NCBI GenBank assembly: GCA_016188575.1
Contig: JACPHN010000084.1
Location: 15,085-79,084 of the forward strand
Source of the DNA: Candidatus Schekmanbacteria bacterium
GTDB taxonomy: Bacteria > CSSED10-310 > JACPHN01
Reading direction: 5' to 3'
DNA length: 64,000 bases
Of the stretch, positions 9,225 through 16,754 are shown one piece after another. The stretch's first letter is position 1. The number at the start of each line of letters is the position of its first letter. The notes beneath the pieces are model-generated. The model was not told the origin of the DNA, ran no database searches, and saw nothing but the letters and a program-made list of their open reading frames with translations. Position numbers and translations under genes: made by a program.

Positions 9225-9361
9225 CCCGAACCCACCGCCTGTTCGACTGCAAGCTGTGCGAAAAGCGCATCGCGCCCCCCCCATCTCACCTCTCCCCGCA
9301 AGCAGGGGAGGGACGGAGGGGGGCGCTGTCGCCCCGACGCACTACAGGTGGTGGCTCCAGG
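9225..9361. repeat. Intergenic inverted-repeat element, copy B
   Basis: About 137 bp. The left end contains CCACCGCCTGTTCGACTGC, the centre has a CTCCCCGCAAGCAGGGGAG hairpin, and the right end (ACAGGTGGTGGCTCCAG) is a degraded inverse complement of the left. It is the same family as copy A and lies between two minus-strand genes. Confidence 0.65.
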
Positions 9362-9399
9362 GCGTCGCCGCGCCGGCCCGCGGCAACGAAATGCGGTCC

Positions 9400-10437
9400 C
9401 TACTGTCCGCCGACGGAAGAGGCGACTGCGAGCAGCTCGGGATACGGGACGTTACCGAGCAGGGTCAGCGCGGTGCCGCGCTGGCTCCAGCTCAGCACGG
9501 TGAAGGTCCCGAGAAAACGAAGCACGCCCCGGCGCTCGCCGCCGAGGTCGACGCCGAGGCCCGCGCCACGGCGCGTGTCGAGGCCGACGTCCCGGGACTC
9601 GGTCAGCGATAGCCAGCGCGCGCCCTGATCCATCAACACCGCGACCATCGGCAAGCAGTGCCGCCCGCGAATGAGCTTGTTCACGCGGTGGCCTGCGGGG
9701 AGTTGGCCCGGCAGCAGAATTTCGAAATTCATTTCCTTCTGCAGCTCCTCGCGGGGAACCTCCGGGTCGCGAAGATCCCACTCGAACACCACGGCGTTGG
9801 CCGGGAACGAGAACGTCAGCTCCTCCTCACCGACCGGGGCCCCAAACTTGAGATCGCGGAAGGACATGGCGTACCAGGGGCGTTCCTCGGCCTTGCCCAG
9901 GCGAACGGCGAGCGGCAGCGAGGTTACCGCGTCGAGCCAGGATTCGTAGGGCAGTAGCGTGCCCACCGCTACCGGCGTCGCCACCCAGTGAACGCTCGCC
10001 CGTCCCGCTTTCGTTTCCTCCTCGCGCTGTGAGAAGGCGTAGTTTCTCAACGACCACCGCGTGTTCTCCGCGAACGCCTCCTCCAGACTCTCCGGCGACG
10101 GCGCCGGTGCGCCGGTGACACGCACGCCGACCAGCTCGCGCGGCCACCACAGGGTCACGGTCTGGCCATCGTATAGAAAAAGGTCGCCGCGCTGAGCGTC
10201 CGGCTCCCGGACCTCCGCCCGCATCTTCCCCACCGCGCGGTACGCCACATCACTGATCAGTTTCACCGTGTCCGCGCCGGCAAACGCGCCTTCCTCGACA
10301 AGCACGCCGCGGTAGCTCGGGATCGCCAGGTAGCTTTCCGTCATGCGTTCCGCGATGACCCCGGCGTAGATCCCCGAGCACGACAGCGCCAGAATGCAGG
10401 CCCCGGCAATCACCGGCGCCACAAAGATCCTCTTCAT
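9400..10437 (-). CDS. Probable lipoprotein with LolA/RseB-like fold
   Basis: A 345-residue exported protein. The start at 10437 is chosen because TAGGAG, overlapping the stop of the upstream gene, lies 7 bases before the ATG. The N-terminus MKRIFVAPVIAGACILALSC is a signal peptide with a possible though non-ideal lipobox Cys at residue 20 (Cys14 is an alternative). The rest (RGVLVEEGAF, KMRAEVREP, DGQTVTLWWP, then ESWLDAVTSLPL and a second beta domain) reads like the half-barrel of outer-membrane lipoprotein carriers and RseB-type sensors that bind acyl chains. It is the last gene of a three-gene operon with a radical SAM/acyltransferase-like protein, so a role in moving or sensing a modified lipid in the envelope is possible (inference). 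Confidence 0.6.
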   Translation of the reverse strand: MKRIFVAPVIAGACILALSCSGIYAGVIAERMTESYLAIPSYRGVLVEEGAFAGADTVKLISDVAYRAVGKMRAEVREPDAQRGDLFLYDGQTVTLWWPRELVGVRVTGAPAPSPESLEEAFAENTRWSLRNYAFSQREEETKAGRASVHWVATPVAVGTLLPYESWLDAVTSLPLAVRLGKAEERPWYAMSFRDLKFGAPVGEEELTFSFPANAVVFEWDLRDPEVPREELQKEMNFEILLPGQLPAGHRVNKLIRGRHCLPMVAVLMDQGARWLSLTESRDVGLDTRRGAGLGVDLGGERRGVLRFLGTFTVLSWSQRGTALTLLGNVPYPELLAVASSVGGQ

Positions 10438-10448
10438 GAATCGAGCTC

Positions 10449-13007
10449 CTACCAATAGATGCGATCAGTAACACCAAACAGCCAGGGACCGGTCGCCAGG
10501 GCCAGTAGCACCGTGCCCGCGTAGAGCGCGGCGCGCAGCCGGGTCGCCGGTGGCGGCGCAGAGCGCCACCGCCTGCGCAGGCATGCTTCGATCGCGACAG
10601 GCATCGCCCCAACGAGAAAGTAGCCGATAACCGTAACGGGCAGGCGTCCCACCACCGGTTGCAGCCCGAGGGCAAGCAGCGCACCGGCAGCGGCGAAGGC
10701 CGCGACAGTCGCCCGCACCGGCGCTTCCCGGCCGCCGCAACGCCGGTAGACGTGGTGCGCGAGCCAGCGGTGCAGCGGGGGATTCCACGCGCGCCAGATC
10801 TCTGATGGCCACGCGGGGCCAAACGGACGGCTCGCTTTAGGCTCGCAAAGCGCATAGCCCGCCATTCGCCAGTACGCGGTCAGAAGCTGGAGCGCGCCGG
10901 CCAGCATCAGGTAGGCCAGGCCATAGCGGGCCAGCGACCCGACGGCAGCCGGGATTCTTGGAAAGTAGAGAATCTGTGCGGCGATGAGTAAGGGTACGCC
11001 CGCGGCGGCAATGGAGAGCTTCAGCGCTCCGGACCACGCCAGGGGCACGTGGCGCGTGAGCGGCCGGCGATCGCCGCTGAGCACAAAGGCGGTGGCAAAG
11101 TCCAAAGTGGGATAGAGAAGCAGAAAGGACAACACACGCAGCGGGTTCCTGTCGCGCAAACTTGGCGACCCGAGGACGCTCGCGGCTTTCAGCAACAGGA
11201 TAAGGGCCGCGGTTCCCGCGGCGAAGCGCCAGGCGGTCGCACCGGCTGGCAGCAGGTCGGCCCAGAGCCACAACGGACCGATGGCGAGCAACGCGGCTGC
11301 GACTTGCGGCACAGACTCGGCACTCGACTTCGGCGCGTCCTGCCCCGACACCGTTCCCGCCCCGCTCTCGCAGCCATCATCGACCGCCGGCACGGCGGCA
11401 CGCCGCCGTGAGCGCACGGCAATGGTGATCAGCCCTGCGGCGCAAAGATACGCGGCGACGAACGCGGCAAGCGGCGCCGCCACTGCTGCAGCCACGGCCT
11501 CGGGTGCGCCCTGCCACACGAGCAGCGAGGCACCGCCGAAGGCCGCCGATGCGGCCAGTGATACCGCTGCGGAAACGGCGCCGGCGGGTCGGCTCCAGGC
11601 AGCGTACCACTGGTGAAAGAACCGCCATGAGCGATCCATCAGCGAGTAGATCGGCGGCATCGCGCCGCCAACGAACGGCAGCGCGACGGACCCGACCCCG
11701 GCCTGGTGCGGCCAGGGGCTGGACCTGCCACCGAGTCGCCGCGACCACTTCCGGTAATAACTGCGGTAGACCAGGTTGAACGACCAGTAGTCCACAAGCT
11801 GCGACAATCGATAGCATGGCGCCTGGAAAGACCTGCGGAAAATCGAGCGCAGGCTGTAGAAGCGGCGGTTGAACGCCCGCGCCGCCGCGTATGTCGCGGC
11901 GGCCACGCTCGCATCGTCGCCGGCGGAGCTGATCACATGTGCCCCGTCGTAGGCGCGTGCATCACTCTCCAGAGCTCTCCCGGCCGCGACGAGCTCGGCG
12001 TGCGCGCGAGTTCCGGGGTAATACGTGGCGACATTGGACGTCGCCAGGTACAGGCTCATTTGCTCGAGGAGCCGCGCCACCGCTTCGGCGGCCGCGGGCC
12101 CGCTTCCCTCGTCGAGCCCCCAGATCAGCCCGGCATGCACGAAAATGCCATGGGACTGGATCTTCTCGATGATCCGCCGGTACTCCTCGACCTGGTTGAA
12201 GCGCTTGCCGACGCTTGCGAGTGTCTGCGGGTCCACCGACTCGATACCCACGAAGACCGCCTTGCAGTTGCTGCGCGCGAGGTGCTCCAGCACGTAATCG
12301 CTGTCGAGCGACAGGAGCGTCGCCTCGCCGAACCAGCCGGCCACGCCTATCCGCTCGAACAGCCCGCACACCTCGACGATGAAGCGCCGGTTAGCCGCGA
12401 AGTTCAGGTCCACGACTTCCACCAGCCCATGATCCCATTGCTCCAGATCGGCGGCGATATCCTCCAGGCGGCGGACGCGAAAGCCGGGTTGGCTCAGCCG
12501 TCCCGAGCAAAAGCTGCAGCGATGAGGACATCCCCGAGTCAGCTCGAGCGGATAGTTGAACCAGTAGTAGCGGTCGTTGTCGAGCAAATCGCGCCGGGGA
12601 AGCCGCACCCCCCAGTCGCGCGGTGGCTCGTCCAGGCGGTAGACGCCGCGGAGCCGGCCGGCACGGGCGTCGGCCGTCAGGCGCTCGCCCAGGCCTTCGA
12701 TCTCGCCGACTACCACCGCATCGAAGTGCTGCAGTGCCGCCTCACCTGCGGAGGTCGCGTAGGGCCCGCCGACCATTGTCGGGATTCCAAGCTCGCGGAA
12801 CCGCGCCGCTACCTGTATTGCCCACGGCGCGTTGTAGGCCTGGGCGGTAAAACCGACCACGTCGGCGCGCGAGTAGTCCACGGGTTCCAGGTTTGCGTCG
12901 TTGATTTCGACGTCAGCGCCGGGCGCGAGCTCCGCAGCGACGGTGGGTAAGCGCACCTGCCGGTAGCGGGGAATGGCCAGGGGCGACTCGATAAGGCGGA
13001 TGTTCAT
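10449..13007 (-). CDS. B12-binding-like radical SAM protein fused to an MBOAT-like multi-span membrane domain
   Basis: An 852-residue two-part protein. Residues 1-130 resemble a cobalamin-binding Rossmann domain (EINDANLEPVDYSRADVVGF; MVGGPYATSAGEAAL), but the classic DxHxxG motif is not seen. Residues 150-370 are a radical SAM core with the iron-sulfur motif TRGCPHRCSFC (Cys160, Cys164, Cys167). From about 440 to the end there are roughly nine to ten hydrophobic segments with IWRAWNPPLHRWLAHHVYRR near residue 765, the signature region of bacterial MBOAT/wax-synthase O-acyltransferases. In those enzymes a His follows in an SGLLHE-like helix; here the helix reads AAGALLALG, with no His. The start overlaps the tetR stop (ATGA). 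The radical SAM core is certain; the MBOAT assignment is moderately sure; the substrate is unknown. Confidence 0.8.
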   Translation of the reverse strand: MNIRLIESPLAIPRYRQVRLPTVAAELAPGADVEINDANLEPVDYSRADVVGFTAQAYNAPWAIQVAARFRELGIPTMVGGPYATSAGEAALQHFDAVVVGEIEGLGERLTADARAGRLRGVYRLDEPPRDWGVRLPRRDLLDNDRYYWFNYPLELTRGCPHRCSFCSGRLSQPGFRVRRLEDIAADLEQWDHGLVEVVDLNFAANRRFIVEVCGLFERIGVAGWFGEATLLSLDSDYVLEHLARSNCKAVFVGIESVDPQTLASVGKRFNQVEEYRRIIEKIQSHGIFVHAGLIWGLDEGSGPAAAEAVARLLEQMSLYLATSNVATYYPGTRAHAELVAAGRALESDARAYDGAHVISSAGDDASVAAATYAAARAFNRRFYSLRSIFRRSFQAPCYRLSQLVDYWSFNLVYRSYYRKWSRRLGGRSSPWPHQAGVGSVALPFVGGAMPPIYSLMDRSWRFFHQWYAAWSRPAGAVSAAVSLAASAAFGGASLLVWQGAPEAVAAAVAAPLAAFVAAYLCAAGLITIAVRSRRRAAVPAVDDGCESGAGTVSGQDAPKSSAESVPQVAAALLAIGPLWLWADLLPAGATAWRFAAGTAALILLLKAASVLGSPSLRDRNPLRVLSFLLLYPTLDFATAFVLSGDRRPLTRHVPLAWSGALKLSIAAAGVPLLIAAQILYFPRIPAAVGSLARYGLAYLMLAGALQLLTAYWRMAGYALCEPKASRPFGPAWPSEIWRAWNPPLHRWLAHHVYRRCGGREAPVRATVAAFAAAGALLALGLQPVVGRLPVTVIGYFLVGAMPVAIEACLRRRWRSAPPPATRLRAALYAGTVLLALATGPWLFGVTDRIYW

Positions 13008-13630
13008 GGGACTGAGCTCCCGGTGCCGCGGCGGAGAAATTCAGCGATTAGCCGCGTAGCCTCGGCGTCGCCAACGCCGAGATGGCCGCGGGCGCCGATC
13101 AGCCGCTCGACGATGAAATAGTTGAAGAACGCCATGTACGATAATGAGAATGCCACCGCGGGGTCCACTTCGGCAGCGTTTCCGGCTGCCCCGCGCAGAG
13201 CCGAGAAGCGCCCGGACAACAGCGCCCCGAACCGTCCGGCAAGGTCCGCGTAGTGAGCGCGCGCGTGTCGGCCACCGAGCTCGGCGACATCGACGTAGAC
13301 GAGGCAGAGATAGTCCCGGTGTCGCTCGACCATGGCCTCCACCGCCATTCCCAGCGCCTCGAGGTCGGTGGGAAACCGGCTCTGCGCGAGATACTGGCCA
13401 AGCGGTTCGGTCGGCGAGCAAAAGGCGGTATAGAGTCGGGCGAGCACGGACGCAAAAATCTCCTCTTTTCCCGGAAAGTAGTTGTAGACATTCGCCGCGG
13501 AGATGCCGACCTGGGCAGCGATTTCTCGCAGCCCGACGCCGTGGAACCCCCGTTCGCGAAACAGCGGAAGTGCGCCATCCTCGATCTGTCGAGCGCGACG
13601 TTCCATGGCCTGGGGGGTGAGTTTTGGCAC
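13004..13630 (-). CDS. TetR/AcrR family transcriptional regulator
   Basis: A 208-residue DNA-binding repressor. The N-terminal helix-turn-helix (LREIAAQVGISAANVYNYF, residues about 34-52) is a standard TetR motif; the C-terminal ligand domain is not diagnostic. The start is a GTG at 13630 with AGGAGGA 6 bases upstream. A 14-bp perfect palindrome lies between the promoter and the gene, so self-repression is likely. The gene overlaps the downstream radical SAM gene by 4 bases and so controls its own operon. Small lipid or CoA ligands are typical of the family, but none can be assigned here. Confidence 0.92.
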   Translation of the reverse strand: MPKLTPQAMERRARQIEDGALPLFRERGFHGVGLREIAAQVGISAANVYNYFPGKEEIFASVLARLYTAFCSPTEPLGQYLAQSRFPTDLEALGMAVEAMVERHRDYLCLVYVDVAELGGRHARAHYADLAGRFGALLSGRFSALRGAAGNAAEVDPAVAFSLSYMAFFNYFIVERLIGARGHLGVGDAEATRLIAEFLRRGTGSSVP

Positions 13631-13647
13631 AGCGTCCTCCTAACAAC

Positions 13648-13661
13648 AACGAACGTTCGTT
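13648..13661. promoter_or_regulatory. Probable TetR operator
   Basis: Perfect 14-bp palindrome AACGAACGTTCGTT lying just downstream of the -10 box of the tetR promoter, where a bound repressor would block transcription start. The form matches typical TetR-family operators. Confidence 0.75.
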
Positions 13662-13662
13662 T

Positions 13663-13691
13663 ATCATAATACCGTTTGTGCCTCCTGGCAA
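13663..13691 (-). promoter_or_regulatory. Sigma-70-type promoter of the tetR operon
   Basis: Read on the minus strand: TTGCCA, 17-base spacer, TATGAT. The palindromic operator begins 1 base after the -10 box and the GTG start of tetR follows about 33 bases downstream. Confidence 0.6.
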
Positions 13692-13705
13692 GCCTGTCGC
13701 CGTGC

Positions 13706-13843
13706 CCCGAAGCGCCCGCCGGTTCGCCTGCAAAGTGGGCGGAAAGGGCATCACGAAGCTTCCCACCTCACCTCCCGCCGCATGCGGGGGGAGGGGTGGA
13801 GGGAGGCACTGTCACGCCGATGGCGAACAGGCGGTGGATTCAG
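13706..13843. repeat. Intergenic inverted-repeat element, copy C
   Basis: About 138 bp. The right end CGAACAGGCGGTGGATTCAG is the best-preserved terminus of the family; the left end (CGCCCGCCGGTTCGCCTGC) is degraded. The centre has the CCTCCCGCCGCATGCGGGGGG hairpin. It sits between the tetR promoter and the HEAT/REC/PilZ gene, and a stop-free frame through it makes that gene appear longer than it is. Confidence 0.7.
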
Positions 13844-13913
13844 GACGCACGGGCGCCTTGGAAAGGCGGCAAGTCGCAGTGTACAGTTGGAGCGTAAGAG
13901 CACCGACGAGCGC

Positions 13914-16706
13914 ATGGACGCATCAATACAGTTACTCGACGATCTGATCCGGGAGCGTGAGCGGGCGGGCTCGTCGTGGTTTCGGGAGCAGCTTTTCGAG
14001 CGCACGAAATCGCTCGGCGAGAGCGGCTGGCGGTGGCTGGCCGATTGTCTGATCGGGGTTCCAAACGTGGCGTTGCGCGCTGATTTGGCGACGGCCGCAG
14101 GGAGGCTTGGCCAGGGCGAGCTCGCCCGGCCGCTGCGTCAGTTGCTGCGGCTCGAGGGCCATCCGCGGGTCCGTGCGGCGGTCGTCGGGGCGCTGGCGCG
14201 GATCGGTACCGAAGAAGCGCTGGAAGCGCTCGAGGAGCTGCGTGACCGACCCGAAGGCAAGACGGCGGACCTGACGGTGCTGGAGGAGGCCATCAAGGAG
14301 TGCTGCAGGCGGATCCCCGTAGAGCGTCACGTGAAGCGATTCGGCAGTGGCGCCGAGAACAAGGAGGAATGCCACCGCGGAGCGGTACGGCTCGCGGCCG
14401 CCGGGACGGACGAGGCGATACGAGCCTTGGCGAGCTTTCTGAAGGGCGCGGAGCCGGTGCAGCGACGGGAAGCGGCCGCCGCGCTCGGAAGCACGGGAGC
14501 AGCCGCCGCGTACGAACCCGTTCTGCGGGGATACCGGCAGGCGCGCTCCGAATACGATGAGGCGGTCTTGACGGCGGACGCCAAGTCATCGGCGACACTG
14601 CTCGGGGTCGTTGCCGCGGCGATCACGGCTCTCGGTCAGCTCAGCGGCTCGACTGCCGAAAGGACGACCTACTTCCTGAACCTCACCCGCAGGATCATTG
14701 ATGAGGATGGCGTCAAGCTCTTTCGGCTCGCCGCAGCGGAGGCGATGCAATATCTTCGCGGAGGCGAGACATGGGCGCTCGTCGCGCGACTCGCGCGGCA
14801 TCCTGACGCCGAAACCCGCGTGCGGGCCGTCAAGGCAGTGGCGTGTCACCACGCGGCGCAGCAGGGTGCCGTGATAGATCTGCTCGTAGAGCGGGCGGGC
14901 GACGAATCCGTCTGGGTGAGGCGGGAGGCGATCGCGGGGCTGGGGTCGCTGGAAGCCGGAAGAGATCACCTCCTCGCCATGCTCGAGCACACGGATTGGC
15001 GCTGCCAGGCCTCGGCGCTGGAGATTCTGGCGAAGATCGGAGATCGCCGGGCCGCGGCGGCGGTGTGCGCGCTGCTTGGCCGAAGCGCGCACGCTCGCGT
15101 AGTGCCGCTCGCCATGGAGGCGCTCGGGCGTCTGGGCGGATCCGAGGCGGCGGAGCTGTTGGCGAGGCGGCTGGACAGCAAGCACGATCTGGAGGAGGTG
15201 GGTTGGATAGCGGCGGCGCTGCGAGGAGTGGCCGCGCCGGAGGCGCTGGAGGCGCTCGTTCAGGCAGTGCGGGACACCGGCCGCCACGCGCGGGAACGGC
15301 AGGTCTGCCTGGAGAATACCATGGCATTCGTGCGCGACCCGCTGAGCCGCCGTTTCTTGAGCCAGCTTGACGCGCTCATCGACGCCGCCGAGGCGCTCAT
15401 CGACAGCGAGGACCGCAGTCTGCGCCAGGCGGCGATCGGCGTCCTCGCCGACCTGGATTGTCCAGATCTCAAGATCATGGGGCGAGTGCGCGCGATCCTG
15501 GCGAGTCGGACGCAGGAGACGTCGCGCGCGCAGCTCCGCATAAAAGATGAGCTGGCCGCGCTTCGCTACGCTCTCAGCGACGTGCAGGCGCGGCTTTACC
15601 GGCTGGGCCATCCGGAGGAGTTCGACACGCACGGAGGGTGGCGCTTTCGCGAGCAGCGTGTGCTGATGGTCAGCTCCTCCCGCCGCTCGGTAGCGGCGGT
15701 GCGGCGGGCACTACCGCCGGTGTCGTTTCGCCTGAGCGAGCACTGCACTCTTGAGGAGGCAAGGGCGGCGGTCGATCCGGACGCTCCCCCTGATTACGTG
15801 CTCTTTGACGAGTGCCTGCCGGGCGATGACAGCGAGACTTTTCTGCAGGCGTGGTCGGCATTCGCGGTGGCGTTTGGCGGCTTCGCAGGGCGCGTGGTGC
15901 CGCTGGTGGAGTATGGTCGGGCAGGGAGATTGGTGGGCCATCCCGGGGTCTCGGCGGTGCTCGAGCAACCGGTGCGCGTGTGCCCGCTGCTGGACTGCTT
16001 CGTCGGTCTGCGGCCGCGTCCGGCATTGGTGTGCGACGACTCCGCATTCATCCGGAAGATCTTGCGGCGAATCTTGGAGCATCTCGGATATGAGGTTGTC
16101 GCCGAGGCGGGGAATGGAGAGGAAGCGATTCGCTTCTACCGCCGATTTTCTCCGGATCTTGCGATCCTTGACATCGAAATGGCGGGAATAGACGGCCTGG
16201 CGGCGCTCGCGGAGATTCTGCACCTCGATCCGATGGCGGCAGTCATCATGATCAGCTCGTTTCAATCTGCGAGCAACGCCGAGCTTTGCTTGCGGCAAGG
16301 AGCGCGCGCGTTTCTCGCCAAGCCGTTCGATCCGGCGCGGGCCGGGGAAACCATTGTGAACGTCCTGGATCGCCATCCGTGGCGCCGCCACCCGCGCGTG
16401 CGGGTATCGGAAAAGGCGCCGCTTCCCGTACGCGCCTATGGCAGCGGCGGCCGCGCGATCGAGGGGCGCATCGTTGAGGTGAGCATCGGCGGGCTGACGC
16501 TCGAGTGCGAGGGAAAAGCCGCTGATCGCCCGGCCATGGGCGAGCACATCCGCGTGTCGCTGCGGGTCGGTCCGAGCGCGATCGGGTGCGATACGGTGGT
16601 CGCAGCGTCGACCCCTGAGCTGCTGGTGCTGGCGCTCGAAAACCCGACCGAACGCGCCCAGGAAGCAATTGCCCGCTACGTCCTCGAACGATTGTACGGC
16701 GAATGA
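13914..16706 (+). CDS. HEAT-repeat / receiver / PilZ signalling protein (order HEAT-REC-PilZ)
   Basis: A 930-residue cytoplasmic regulator. Residues about 30-560 are alpha-helical HEAT/PBS-lyase-type repeats (for example VRAAVVGALARIGTEEALEAL and VRREAIAGLGSL). Residues about 583-695 look like a degenerate receiver (VLMVSSSRR in place of the acidic pocket, but VLFDECLPGDD kept). Residues about 700-820 are a canonical receiver with acidic pair CDD and phospho-acceptor Asp753 in ILDIEMAGIDG. Residues about 823-925 form a PilZ domain with an RRHPRVR start and VEVSIGGLTL, the cyclic-di-GMP-binding pattern. The start at 13914 is preferred because everything upstream lies in repeat copy C; no strong ribosome site is visible. 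A second protein at 19269-22028 has the same modules in another order. Confidence 0.82.
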   Translation: MDASIQLLDDLIRERERAGSSWFREQLFERTKSLGESGWRWLADCLIGVPNVALRADLATAAGRLGQGELARPLRQLLRLEGHPRVRAAVVGALARIGTEEALEALEELRDRPEGKTADLTVLEEAIKECCRRIPVERHVKRFGSGAENKEECHRGAVRLAAAGTDEAIRALASFLKGAEPVQRREAAAALGSTGAAAAYEPVLRGYRQARSEYDEAVLTADAKSSATLLGVVAAAITALGQLSGSTAERTTYFLNLTRRIIDEDGVKLFRLAAAEAMQYLRGGETWALVARLARHPDAETRVRAVKAVACHHAAQQGAVIDLLVERAGDESVWVRREAIAGLGSLEAGRDHLLAMLEHTDWRCQASALEILAKIGDRRAAAAVCALLGRSAHARVVPLAMEALGRLGGSEAAELLARRLDSKHDLEEVGWIAAALRGVAAPEALEALVQAVRDTGRHARERQVCLENTMAFVRDPLSRRFLSQLDALIDAAEALIDSEDRSLRQAAIGVLADLDCPDLKIMGRVRAILASRTQETSRAQLRIKDELAALRYALSDVQARLYRLGHPEEFDTHGGWRFREQRVLMVSSSRRSVAAVRRALPPVSFRLSEHCTLEEARAAVDPDAPPDYVLFDECLPGDDSETFLQAWSAFAVAFGGFAGRVVPLVEYGRAGRLVGHPGVSAVLEQPVRVCPLLDCFVGLRPRPALVCDDSAFIRKILRRILEHLGYEVVAEAGNGEEAIRFYRRFSPDLAILDIEMAGIDGLAALAEILHLDPMAAVIMISSFQSASNAELCLRQGARAFLAKPFDPARAGETIVNVLDRHPWRRHPRVRVSEKAPLPVRAYGSGGRAIEGRIVEVSIGGLTLECEGKAADRPAMGEHIRVSLRVGPSAIGCDTVVAASTPELLVLALENPTERAQEAIARYVLERLYGE

Positions 16707-16710
16707 GGCG

Positions 16711-16744
16711 GCGGAGCCGGCGCGATCACCGCGGCCGGCTCCGC
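16711..16744. terminator. Stem-loop between convergent genes
   Basis: Ten-base-pair perfect stem GCGGAGCCGG / CCGGCTCCGC with a 14-base loop, placed between the stops of two convergent genes (16706 and 16755). There is no T-run on either side, so it may be a weak or Rho-assisted bidirectional terminator. Confidence 0.45.
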
Positions 16745-16754
16745 TCGGCGCGCC

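Noticed and set aside
11706-12950. A 414-codon frame antisense to the radical SAM gene
   Set aside because: The minus strand has the CX3CX2C motif and coupled neighbours; the plus frame shows no motif or ribosome site.
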